A program made the position numbers and the translations under genes. A stretch of DNA of 64,000 nucleotides from Eucommia ulmoides (taxonomy: Eukaryota; Streptophyta; Magnoliopsida; Garryales; Eucommiaceae): contig CM028335.1 in the NCBI GenBank assembly GCA_016647705.1, forward strand, positions 14,777,905 to 14,841,904. The letters run 5' to 3'. A model generated the notes under the pieces. The model saw only the letters and a list, made by a program, of their open reading frames with translations. It did no database searches and had not been told where the DNA came from. Positions 23,956 through 35,523 of this stretch are shown one piece after another (positions within the stretch are counted from its first letter, which is position 1; every line of letters starts with the position of its first letter).

Positions 23956-24958
23956 GGTTATGTTTGGGTAAAGGATTTTGGGGAGTGATTTCATTTGGGG
24001 TAAGGGATTTCAGAATCCCTTTTTGACAAATACTTTATTTGGGTATTTATGAAAAAGAATTTGTAAAATCTTTTCAATTAAAAAATACTAGTGAAAGAGG
24101 GATTTGGAAATCCATTTGATCTAGATGTTGTTTACCAAATCCATCAAGGAGATGATTTGTAAAATTGAGCCCTCGTCTTCTTTGTGACTGAGACACTCTT
24201 CTTTGCACCTCTTCTTCGCGATTGAGCTATCTTCTTCCTCAACCTTTCTCATATCATCGATCGTCTCGCAGCTGCAGCTGCCATCACCATCGCCATCTAT
24301 CGCAACTTCTTCCTTTGCAGTTTCGTTATTGATCATCATCCATCGGTTGCGAATCGGTAGCAATGGTGATTAGGGTTTCGATTGGGGTTGCGAATGTGCT
24401 TAGGGTTGCAATTAGGTTGGGATCTGGATGGGAGAAGAAAAAACTGAGGTGATGAGTGTTCTCGTGGCTATTAGGGTTTGGTTGGAGGAGAAGGACGACG
24501 ACGAAGATTTCGCATAAATTGTGATGGCTTGTGATTGGGGTTGTGATAATGCTTAGGGTTACGATTACGCTGGAATCTGGACGGGAGAGGAGAAGACTGA
24601 GGTGATAGCGACTTATTCGTTCATTGTTTGTCAATTTGTGCATTTTGCGAATTTGGAAATGTAGTGATTTTACTATATAGATCTAGGATTATTTGTTATT
24701 TTGTGAATTTTGTGAATTTTTGTGTATTTTGAGCTTTTTGTACAAAGTATGAAATTCACAATGGATTTAAAAATTCCATTTAGAAATACTTCACCTATCC
24801 AAATAAGAAAATTGTAAAATTACACTATCAAATACTTCAGTTAAAATAGTTATCCAAATAAGGGATTTGGAAATGATGGAATTTCAAAATCCAAGATTTT
24901 GAAATCCCATAATTTACAAAGCCCTTGTATTTGTCAAAAACCTTACCCAAATGCAACC
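23956..24958. mobile_element. Long MITE, PIF/Harbinger type (TAA target duplication)
   Basis: The left end GGTTATGTTTGGGTAA is matched by TTACCCAAATGCAACC at the right end, both flanked by TAA (23953-23955 and 24959-24961). The 1003-bp interior includes a GC-richer core (24150-24620) with an imperfect internal duplication: the block around GCTTAGGGTT near 24399 recurs near 24551, offset about 150 bp. Minus-strand ORFs in the core resemble no known family. Confidence 0.8.
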
Positions 24959-24961
24959 TAA

Positions 24962-25756
24962 TGTTTGTGATTGTTGGTATGTTCTAAAAATTGGGTTTCC
25001 AAAAAAAAAAAAAAAAATCATTTTAAAAATATCAAGGGAGTGATCAAGAAGAGAAAGAACACATTGGAGAAATTTATGCACTATTATCTTCTTGGAAAAC
25101 CTAACCAAATATTGAAATTCTGTGGGGGAAAAAAAAAAAAAACTCTATTTGGTTGAGCTTATTTATGTTTCAAGACTGAATTCCTTTGGTTGGTAATTGA
25201 CATTTTGAAATCCCGGTTAGATCTATACTTGTTTAGATCTAGCTAAGTATATCTGTATTTATCTATTGATCTAATACGTGCTATATCTGTGATTAATTAT
25301 TTGATTAGAACTTTGTGTTCTAAATACTCAAATTGAATTTGAAACTCTTGATCTATAAGTATTTTTTATAATTGAAAAATCATTTTCCAAAACTTGTGTG
25401 CTTTGAACTTGAATTCTGTATCAATCAAAACAAGTTAAACAATTTGATTATTTTTTGTCAGAATTATCTGTTTGTTACTTAATTGATTAAACCAGATAAA
25501 TTAACATGAAATTGAAATTGTCTATCTATTAATCGTGTTCACTTATATCTCACTTAGATCGAGCTGAAATTATATTTTATATTTATAAGTGTTGGTAGAA
25601 GATCTAAGTTTATTTTTTGTATTTTGTGACTTCTAGCTTGGACTTAAGTGATTTGTCTAAGTGAGAATACGTTTGAATGTAAAGAGAATTTACTCATATT
25701 GGGCATAAGAGTTTGATTCTCACTTAGGAAGGGGATATGAATTTCGTAGATTACTC
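24962..25756. other. AT-rich DNA, no gene seen
   Basis: No ORF or repeat end could be supported. The sequence has the look of old LTR or leader DNA, with several TAGATCTA-like words at 25216-25275. Confidence 0.4.
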
Positions 25757-27455
25757 GTATTTGAAATACATTCAAATACTTGGCAGCAAATTATTTCACC
25801 GCTACGATACTGCAAGTGTACGGGTCAAGTTTTAATAGAATATGGAAAGTAAGGGTTGTCGTATCCACAGAGATTAGTTTAGATTGTCGCTAAGTACCAC
25901 GATTGTCGTCATTTAACTTTATCTAGGCAATCAAATTTTGGGTTTTTAAAACTAAAATAAATATAAATATAAAAATAAAATAAAATATGGATTATCCATA
26001 TGTAAATGTTCTAGGGGCTTGAATTCATATCGTTATTCCCGTGTTTTTCTATTTAGTAATTATTAGTTAATTTCGTTCATTCAATAATCAAGGTCCTCGT
26101 GCTATTGCTCTCTCACTACTTCTCCCGAGCGTCAAGTAAGAGAATATGTAACCACTTCAATATCGATATCCCTATCCCGTATTTCGGTGAAAACATTTGC
26201 TATACCCGACCTTATAGATTATACAAGCTTTAAATATCTCCCGATTTATTAAAGTTTACGTTGTGTTTAACCTAAGTCCGAACCCGAGATTACCTCTCCC
26301 GAGTGTCAATTCCCAAGTTCTCAATTCAACCAAAATACCATATGTGAGCATATAATGGAAGCACGAAAAAGCCAAACACAATTGAATGGAAAACCCAGTT
26401 GGTAAATCTAGAACTTGATCACCTCCCGATTTCACAAATCCTAAATTCCCAATTAGATTAATTAGGTGTTGATTTCCTCCTGGACGCACAATAACCTAAA
26501 CTATGCACTCCCAATTCCAGTTACGAATTCAACCTCTCTCGAATATAGAATTCGCAACCTAAACTCGTTTAACTCATTGGCTTCATGAATCAAACACATT
26601 AGGCCTAGGAGCTGCATAAAATAGAATTAAATCTAACAATTAACAAAATATTTACAACACGATTCAAACGAGACTACATCAAGCCCAAGATCTAGATATT
26701 AACTCAACATAGACAAATCCATAACCTTTCTTTTCAATAAATTCATAATTGTAAACATGTTCAACACACTATAACAAATACAAAGTTAAATCAAGATTAG
26801 GGAGAAAGAAGGGAAGAGAAAATGCTTATTGTGGGTTTGGGCTCCAAATTTTCAATCCCATATGCCACCAATGATGTTTTATTCGTCGATCTCGCATCAA
26901 AATGCCATCATTCAGTGTTTTTTCTCGCCCAAAATCGCCTCTTCTTGCTCCCAAAATTACCTCATCTCTGTTCTTCCTTCGTTTTTTTTTAAGGTCAAAA
27001 GAAGCTTAAATACCCTAAAATAGGGTTCAAATGCGATAGACAACGTTGCAACGTGTGTTTTAGCGCGCTGCAACATGCTAAGGCCAAAAACCCTCTAATG
27101 GGAGGGGGTTCTAGCACGCTCAATTTCGCCTGTAGCGTGCTTTGGATAGGGCTGGTGCTTGATTTGTATTTTTGCCGTAACGTTCTCTTCCGAATGTCGA
27201 TTGAGGTAGTTCAAAAACTTATGAAAAACTAAAAGTCTACAACTTCCATGTTTTGAGATTTTCCAAAATCGAATTGAATCATGGTCAAAATGGGCCTTGA
27301 AGTTACAACACTTGCACGTATTTTGCACCATTTCTCCCATTTATTTGTAATCCTACAAAACACAACAAAAACACATTAAACTAACAAAAATACTTGAAAA
27401 CACACAAATATTTGAATCTAAAAGTACTTAATTTATTGTTAAATAAACTACTCAT
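25757..27455. repeat. Unclassified dispersed repeat
   Basis: The left end contains GCAAGTGTACGGGTCAAG and then GTCGTATCCACAGAGATTAG. The right end is AATAAACTACTCATCA. This opening, followed by repeated CTCCCGA words, belongs to a common plant repeat type, and a diverged relative appears at 2591-3859. No protein is encoded. Boundaries are approximate, and no TSD was found. It abuts, and probably truncated, the LTR starting at 27456. Confidence 0.5.
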
Positions 27456-28228
27456 CAATACCCTAAATACTACTCTTCGAATCATAAAAATCGGATATTT
27501 TTTTACTAAGAGACCAAATTAGCCAAATTGCTAACTGAAGTAGTCGGTTGACCGACCTTGCCCAGTTGGTTGACCTAATTGATCAGTGAGCTTCCAATTT
27601 TCTCCATTTCATTTACAGACTCATTCGACTGACCAACCCTCTTCATTTATTTGATCGATTGGATCAGTGCGCTCACTTCCTTACCCATTTCAACTACTAT
27701 TTCAAACGGTTGATCGATTACTTTTCTTAGTTAACTGATTGGATTAGTAGGACTCCATTTTAACTCCCAAAATTTATTTTTTTAATAAGTCGACCTATTG
27801 CTTTTCTCAGTTAACCGAATTAACCAAAAAACATAATATTTTATACTTTAAAACATATTTTTCAATTAGGCCAATTATCAAAATTATTTTACATAAGGAG
27901 TATATAAATTATCTTATTTTAGAATCTTAAACTTATCATTTCTTATTGTGACACAGATAAAATTAATTCATTTTAAGTGTCGTGTGTGATTCTAATTCAG
28001 GTTACATTAAGAGTATATAAGTAAATAGTTGTTTTCACCTATTTTTCTTCAGCGTCTTCAAAACTCTTCATATCTTTGTTATGTCCATCTTGCATCCTTT
28101 ATATTTTCTTCATTAAATCTTATTCTTAATCAAATGTATAGAATTATAAATTTGAAACACTTGATAAAACAATTAGTCTTACTAAAAATATCAATACTTA
28201 ATTACTTATCAAAACCTTGGATTTGACA
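27456..28228 (-). repeat. Truncated 3' LTR of minus-strand Copia-type element
   Basis: Read on the minus strand it begins TGTCAAATCCAAGGTTTTGA at 28228 and matches the 5' LTR (48993 downwards) until about 27456, where the repeat at 25757-27455 takes over. The expected GGGCCAACA end is missing. The polypurine side lies at 28229-28250. Confidence 0.75.
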
Positions 28229-28798
28229 ATCTCTTATTTTTTGATGATGACAATTAATTTTGATATGTTCTTCATAATATAATGTAACCACACTCCCCCT
28301 AAATCCAAGAACATGTATTTAGACTCACTTAAGCACAATAATGAAAACATAATTAAATCATAATAAAGATATTCAACACAAGCTCTTAATTACTTCACCC
28401 TTTAATCAATGCAATGTTTAGGCAAACAAATTCCCAAACACCAACTACTCATAAACATCAACTTCTCCCCCTTTGTCATCTCAAAAAGTGGGGACGGAAT
28501 GAAGTTGTTCTTTACTCCCGTTTGATAAAAAATTATTATGAGAACTCCTCTTTAAAAGATCGTCAAAATTGATTTTCAACAATAAGAATTTGAAAAACAT
28601 TTTCACATAAAAGTGATTTAAGATATGTTTAGAACCAAATTTAAGATTTATGTGGATCATCATGAGAAATAAACATTAAAGCATGAAAGGTCATTACTCA
28701 ATTAGCATAATAATCTAACATACTAGGTTAATACCAATTAAGTCTCTTAAGTCTAGATCAAGTACCATAAATCCTAAATTAACTATTACAAATCCTAG
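28229..28798 (-). other. 3' internal end of minus-strand element
   Basis: On the minus strand this carries two AAGGGGGAGA-like purine tracts (near 28288 and 28468) and GTCATCATCAAAAAAT directly before the LTR start, the typical 3' end of SIRE-like Copia elements. Its continuation on the other side of the plus-strand insertion is at 42886 and above. No coding sequence is evident. Confidence 0.65.
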
Positions 28799-29205
28799 TG
28801 TTAGCCCAAGCGGTTTCAATCATAGGATCCCCAAATAAATGTGATTTTGACGATAACACCACATTTGACATTTTAAATAAACTAACAATATTTTTGAAGT
28901 ATAGATCATCCGAGTATCACTGAAACATATCATAAAGATGAATTTAGGTCGAAATGTATGATTTAAATTAAAACAATTTTTCACTTCGATAATATTCGCA
29001 AGATATTGAATTCGGAACTCAATCTCTCTAACTCTACTCTTTATATTTTCGTTTATATTTGTGTTTGCAATTATTGCTTTGAATGAATATCCGCTGTGCA
29101 TTTTACACAATCACAGAAACACTTAGTTTATATTGAGTAAAATTAATTAACAAAAATTTGCCAAACCCTATTCACCCCTCCTCTTGGGTAATTCTTGGGC
29201 CATCA
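28799..29205 (+). repeat. 5' LTR with large internal deletion (407 bp left)
   Basis: It starts TGTTAGCCCAAGCGG and ends TTGGGCCATCA. Compared with the 2116-bp 3' LTR it lacks about 1.7 kb. The left 215 bp match 40765-40999 and the right part matches 42690-42880. The junction is near 29013, at AACTC/AATCTCTC. Confidence 0.85.
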
Positions 29206-29207
29206 AC

Positions 29208-29219
29208 TAGCATCAAAGC
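29208..29219 (+). other. Primer-binding site of SIRE-like element
   Basis: TAGCATCAAAGC follows the LTR after the dinucleotide AC. It is a variant of the initiator tRNA-Met site typical of this Copia lineage. Confidence 0.65.
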
Positions 29220-29259
29220 TACATTTACTTAATAGGCTTAAAATCCTAGAAAATCGATC

Positions 29260-30034
29260 ATGATAAATTTCGTTGCAACTACCCTTTCCGAAGGTCAATC
29301 CATACATAGACCTCCGTTGTTTAATAGTAACAATTATGTGTGTTGGAAGGCTAGAATGACAACGTTTTTACAAGCTACAAATTATGAAGCTCGGAAAGTT
29401 ATTAAAAATGGTCCACATTTTCCTACCAAAACTAATCTTGATGGATCTACAACTCTTAAGATAGAATCAGAATTTGATGATAGGAACACCAAGTTAATTT
29501 CTATAAATGCTCAAGCTATTAACCTTCTTTATTGTGGTTTAGATGTTCATGAATATAATAGAATTTTTGGATGCTCTTCGGCTAAGGATGTAAGACCCCG
29601 ATTTCTTAGAGATAAATAGTTTTGGTGACATTTTTAAAATATTTCAAAAATAGCAGGGAGGATTTTGAAATCAAAAATGTAATTTAAAAGTTTAGGGGAC
29701 CAAATGGTAAACTTTCAAAAAAAAAAAATATTAAAATAAAATTTGTTTTAATTCATAAACTTAACTAAAATGAAGGGGGTTTAAGTGCAATTATGTATAC
29801 ATACTATAATTAAAGAAAATAGGGGTGGAGAGGAGGATCGGGCCCTTAAGATCCTAACTTTCGCTCATGTATATTTATTAGCCGCATTTTAACATTTAGG
29901 AAAAATGGGGTAGGATGTGTTTTTTTTTTCAATTTGAAATAAAGGGGTGAATTTATGATTTTAAGAAAAATAAAAAACTTGGGTGAGGATTTAAATAAAA
30001 AACTTAAAGAAAATAGGGGTGGTTAATGTAAATA

Positions 30035-30077
<43 letters not shown>

Positions 30078-33000
30078 CACACAGGGACGGACAGCCGGTG
30101 AACGCAGAGGATCAGAGGGAGATTTTGACGTGGTGAGCTAGGATCAAACGCAACCACTAAATTCATGCGTATTTAAGCGATTCAACCATGTACGAAGGAT
30201 CGAGAGGAAATCAGGAAAAAAAAATAATAAAAGAAAAGGGGAGAGAGAGAGGAGGCATCGTTGTTCGTCGGCGGCGAAGTGGGCGATTGTTCCGGTGGTA
30301 GGTGATCGTTGTCGATCGGTCGATCGGTCATTGTGTATGTGTTCGTCGTTTAGCTGGTGTGCGCGTGTGGGTGGGTGATCGCCGTTGTCCCTCCGGCGAG
30401 TGTGCGTGGGTGTCCTGTTCCTCCGGCGAGTCTGTGTGTGTGTGTCCTGTTCATCCGACAGTGTGTGCGTGTCTATGTGTGTGAATTCTGCCTTGCTGTT
30501 GCGGGTATGTGTGCGTTTCGAAGTGGGTTTTTAGAGGCCGCCGGATGTTCGCCGGCGGTGAGTTTAGAGAGAGAAAGTAGCGTGTGTAACTGTGTGTGTG
30601 TCGTGTGAGTGGTTGATGGGTGGACATGGTGGTGTAGGGGTTTGGTTGTCCGGCAGTGCATGTGTCCAGCTGGTGGGACGGCGAGGCGTGTTCAACGGCA
30701 AGATCTCGTCGTCGGCGGCGTGACGGGGGAAAAGCAGAAAAACCGTAGCGCAAAATAGAAAAGGAAAAAAAAGGGAGAAGAAGAAAAAAAAAAAAAAAAG
30801 GAAAAAAAAAGAGGAAAATTTGTACAAACCACCCCAGCATAAATAAAAATCCAATTTCACGGCCATTGGAAAAATCCGGGAAAGGTAAAACTTCGAACTT
30901 CTTTAATATATGTATTTAATTGTTTAAATTGAAATAGTAATAGGAAGTAGTGGGACCGTTCACATAAATAAATTCGATATAATAAACGGTAGCAGAATAA
31001 CATTAGTTGAATAACAATATTTCATAATAAAATATGGGGAAATAAAATATCATGGAAATTAGGGCTTGTATTTCATGGTTAGATATTATTTTATACATAA
31101 CAATATTAATTTAAGCCCCATCACTATTAGGTTCGCAGGCATCGGGGTCCCGGTAGAGAATAGGTGGCTAAAGTCTTCGGAAGCAGATAAGCAGGTGAGT
31201 GTACGGTCTTCTTGCCAAACTATTTTTTTATGTATATATATGATGGAATATTCATTTACTTAGACTGTATGAATTTATAACTGATATGGATCAAGCAGAA
31301 TTTGGGTGAGTTGGTAAACTGAATTTTCGGAAGACTTCAGTGGTTTTCGAAATGAAGTGGAAAATGATTTTTTGTTGGAATTGGTGAAATCAGACAGTGT
31401 TTTAAAAAGAGAATAAAAACATTTGTTTTTCTAAAAATGCCTGGTTTCTAAAAATAAAGGATGGAAAAGTGGTTTTGATGGAAATCAGACGTTTTCTTTA
31501 AAAGAAGATGCAAAATATGATTTTTAAATTTAAAAGTTGGTTTTGAGAGAAAAGAGATAGACGTGGTACTTAGACGATATTTGTTGAGTTGTGATTCGAT
31601 GATGTTGTATCTGATTTTGACGATGCTATAGTTGTTTCTCCCCGTAAGGGGTGTGGATTATGTTTCTCCCCGTAAGGGGTGTGGATTATATTTCTCCCCA
31701 AAAAGGGGTATGTATATTTCATAGGAAGGCATTTCTACGGATGTTACGGTACTGTTGCAACTCCCGATCGTGAGGTTAAAACGATCACTAGGACTGGCCA
31801 GTGTGTGTATGTGTTGGAGGTGTGTGTTTGAGATTGGTGCTTGAAATGTGGTGTCTTACGCATATGGGTAGATTTGATATTATCTATTATGATGATTGGT
31901 ATGGTTTTTATAAAAAAATGGATTTGGATGGAACTTATCTATATCACTTTATTTTCATTGCTTATATACTCGTGTTTGATTCATACTAAATTGTGGAAAT
32001 ATTTAGAACGTATTAATATTTTAAAAATATTTTACTAAGAAGGCAGTACACTCGTAGGTACAACAGCTAGGAGTAGGTCCCCTACTGGCACTAGGTAGAG
32101 CTACGTGATGGAGTCATATAGACGACCGAGAGAGGCTGTCAAAGGGAATGAAAATAAAAGGTTCATGTATAACTACTTTTAGCCAGTATAATTCCGGGAC
32201 GGGTGTATCCTTCATAGTAGATGTTTGTATTCTAAATGTGGGTGTATATTGTCATTCTTTTCCGAATATTGAATTGGTGATATCATGTTGTAGTCACGCC
32301 AGCCTCGGGATGACGGGTGTCCGGGACGGGCTGTAACAAAAGAGATTTGGGATACTCTTACGATTACTCATGAGGGTACAAACCAAGTCAAGGAATCCAA
32401 GATCGACATCCTCCTCCACCAATATGAACTCTTCAAAATGGAAGATAGAGAATTAATCATGGAGATGTATACTTGCCTTACAAATATTTGTAATAGCTTG
32501 AATGCATTTGGAAAGCCATACTCAATGCCCGACCGAGTATGAAAGATCCTTAGAGCTCTTCCCAAGGCGTGGGAACCAAAAGTGACGCCCATCTCGAAAT
32601 TCAAAGATCTAAACAAATACACCGTTGATGAACTCATTGGTAACTTGACCACACATGAGCCTTCACTCAAAAGATTTGAAGATGAAGTTAGAATGAACCG
32701 AAAGAAGGGAATAGCCATAAAAACTATTCAAGATGATGATGGTGATGATGAAAGCATTGGAAGTGATGCTGAGATCGAAATGGCTCTCTTTTTTAGACTA
32801 ATGGATCGGCTCAACCGAAGATTCTTAAAAAAAAAAAGATTCAACAAAACTGACACAAGCAAGGTTGAATGCTACAAATGTCACAAGTTTGGTCACTACA
32901 AAACCGAGTGTCCTCAACTCAAGGAGGATCGTAGAAAATCAAGGAAACATCATCACAAGAGCAAGAAGAGAGCTTTCAAGGCAACTTAGGATGACACAGA

Positions 33001-33625
33001 CTCAAGTAGCTTGGAAAGTGAAAATAGTAGCGAAGAAGCCAACCTACTTGCACTCATGGCAAAAGAAAATGAGGTAATTCCTATTTGTAAAACTTGTTCA
33101 ATTGATGAATATGATGAGTTACTTAATGCATATGAGGATTTAAAAGAAGAGCTTAAAAATTATTTTTAAAAAATGATAAATCTTAACAAAACAATAACTA
33201 CTCTTTCAAAAGATTTAGAAAAATCAAAATATGAAATATTTCATTAAAACAAGAAAATGATTCTTTAAAGAAACATGATCTTGAAAAAGAAGACGCTTCT
33301 TTGAAAAATCAAGTTGATGATTTAACCAAAAAAGTCCACAAGTTTACTAAATGTGAAAATATCTTCAAGCTTCTCTTGAGAAGTCAAAACGGTATTTTCA
33401 GCAAAGCCGGTTTGGATTTTCATGAACATAAGAAACAAAAGAAATTTCAAAAAAAATTCTCAAGGACCAAAAAGTTTATAAAATGCTTTTATTTTAACAA
33501 AGTTGGTCATACTGTTGATGTTTGTAATGAAAGAAAACTGAAAAATGTTAATATTAAGGAAAGAAAAATTTGGGTGCCAAATGGAACATTGGTTCCAAAA
33601 TTTAACCCTCCTAGACCCAAGTAAA
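29260..33625 (+). pseudogene. Copia gag (interrupted by a 2.75-kb solo LTR)
   Basis: The first part (29260-29588) encodes MINFVATTLSEG, then RPPLFNSNNYVCWKARM, the usual N-terminal Copia gag block (UBN2-like). It stops at SAKD, where the solo LTR 29589-32338 begins. From 32344 it resumes as IWDTLTITHEGTNQVKESKI and runs to a CCHC zinc knuckle CYKCHKFGHYKTECP at 32868-32912, then a coiled-coil-rich part with a second knuckle-like motif CFYFNKVGHTVDVC (about 33484-33525). A stop in the middle (about 32540) and frame changes near 32990-33300 show decay. Confidence 0.88.
29589..32338 (+). mobile_element. Solo LTR of Gypsy type (2.75 kb) inside gag
   Basis: It starts TGTAAGACCCCG, ends GGGCTGTAACA, and is flanked by AAGGA (29584-29588) and AAAGA (32339-32343), a TSD with one mismatch. 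The start does not recur inside and there is no primer site or gag/pol, so it is read as a solo LTR. Inside are a (TA)n tract at 30040-30074, a GC-rich segment (30230-30730), and a triplicated TTTCTCCCC...GGGGTGTGGATTAT phrase (31635-31710). A block near 31737-31800 resembles 16218-16280 in the Gypsy element. Confidence 0.78.
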
Positions 33626-33699
33626 ATGGGTACCGTTTATGAATCATTTGAGGTGTTCCTTGTAGGTTAGTTTTGAAACAAATATAAATAAGGACAAAT

Positions 33700-35519
33700 A
33701 GATCCTAGATAGCAGTTGCTCACGGCAGATGACGGACGATAAAGATAAATTCATATATTTGACACCTAAAGATGGCAAATATGTGACGTTCGGAGACAAT
33801 TCTAAGGGTAAAATAATTTGTATTGATAGTGTTGGTTAAGATGCATTTATCATTGAAAATATTTTACCTGTTGAAAGTTTAAAATATATTTTCTTAAGCA
33901 TAAGTCAACTATATGATAACGGTTTTAAAGTAACATTTCTTGAAAATCAATGTGTCGTCAAAGAAAATGATGATCACAAAGTTTTATTCGTTGCATCATG
34001 TTTTAAAAATATTTATACATGTTCATTTGATGACTTATCTTCTCAAAAATTTTCATGCCTTAATGTATTTACCGAAAATAGTTGGTTGTGACATAGACGA
34101 TTAAGACATGCTAGTATGGAACTCATTTTAAACCTATCTAAGAATAATCTTGAACGTGGATTACCAAATGCTAAGTTTTCTAAAAACAAGATATGTGATG
34201 CATGACAACTTAGTAAACAAGTTAAAAAGTTCATTTAAGAAGAATAAGTTTATTTCTACTATCAAACCATTAGAACTTTTGCATCTAGACTTATTCGGTC
34301 CAAATCTTGTTGCTAGTTTAGGTAGCAAACACTATGCATTTATTATTCTTGATGATTATTCTAGATATACATGAGTTCTATTTCTTGCTAAGAAAAGTGA
34401 TATCTCTTACGTGTTTGTTAAGTTTTGAAAACGTGTTGAAAATAAGAAAGGTACTAGCAATGACAATATCCGAAGCGATAGAGGAAGAGAATTATGAAAT
34501 GATTTGATTGAAAAATTGTGTGACGAACAAGGTTATGGACATAATTTTCAACCCCCTAGAACTCCTCAACAAAACGGTGTTGTAGAGAGAAAAAATCGCT
34601 CTTTACAAGAAATAGACTATGCTAAACGAGCATTCTTCACCGCAATACTTTTGGGCGGAAGTCGTAAGTACGACTTGTTATGTATTGAACCATGTTTCAA
34701 TTCGTAGACGTTTAAATAAAACCTCATATGAGTTATGGAATGATAAAACCTCCTTTATCTCCTATTTAAAAATTTTCGGTTGCAAATGTTTCATTTTAAA
34801 TGAAAAAGAAAATCTTTCAAAATTTGATGTTAAATCTGATAAAGATATTTTTTCTTGGTTATTCAACTAATAGCAAAGTTTATAGAGTATATAACAAACG
34901 TACACTTGTAATTGAAGAATCGAAGCATGTTATTTTTATCAAGTAAGGATTTAGATGAAGAAAATTCAGATTTGGTAGAAAAATCAACAGTATAACTTGA
35001 AAACGCTGATTTGAGGCTCGTTGATGATGATTCAATGGAAGTACAACCATCTAAGAACAAGTTACCTAAGGCGTGAAAAAAGGTTAATATTCATCCATCC
35101 GACCAAATTATTGGTGACATTGAATATGGTGTAAGTACTAGATCTTCTTTGAGAAACGATGTTAACAATTTTGCTTTCTTATCTCAAATTGAACCTAAAA
35201 ATGTAAATGAAGCTATTGACGATGAATCTTGGATCCTTGCGATACAAGAAGAGTTAAATTAATTTGAGAGGAATAATGTTTGGACTCTAGTACCAAGACC
35301 TAATGACCATCTTGTAATTGGAACAAAATGGGTTTTTCAAAATAAAAAATGATGATTCGGGTGTTGTTATTAGAAATAAAACAAGATTTGTAGAACAAGA
35401 ATTTAATCAAGAAGAAGGGATAGACTATGATGAAACATATGCCCCCTAGTTACACTAGAAGCTATACGAATGTTACTTGCTTTCGCTTGTGCGAATGATT
35501 TTAAACTTTTTCAAATGGA
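33700..35519 (+). pseudogene. Copia pol part 1: protease, integrase, start of RT
   Basis: Translated remnants in order: a protease-region block DKDKFIYLTPKDGKYVTFGD (33740); the GAG-pre-integrase block with HRRLRHAS (34095); integrase core LLHLDLFGPN (34276), IILDDYSRYT (34345), then RSDRGREL, then FQPPRTPQQNGVVERKNRSL (34550), which covers the catalytic Glu region; and the RT entry ILAIQEELNQFERNNVWTLV-like text (35230-35290), KTRFVEQEF and YDETYAP. Several stops (for example TGA for Trp near 34373 and 34428) are present. RT stops at FKLFQMDV where a reversed solo LTR begins. Confidence 0.88.
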
Positions 35520-35523
35520 TGTT

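Noticed and set aside
24121-24643. Minus-strand ORFs in the second MITE
   Set aside because: They lie within the element core, overlap in different frames and contain no recognisable domain.
30302-30866. Overlapping ORFs on both strands, up to 129 residues, in a GC-rich segment
   Set aside because: They lie inside the solo LTR 29589-32338, are low-complexity (CVCV, F-rich) and match no family.
32368-32718. 116-residue minus-strand ORF
   Set aside because: It is antisense to the Copia gag.
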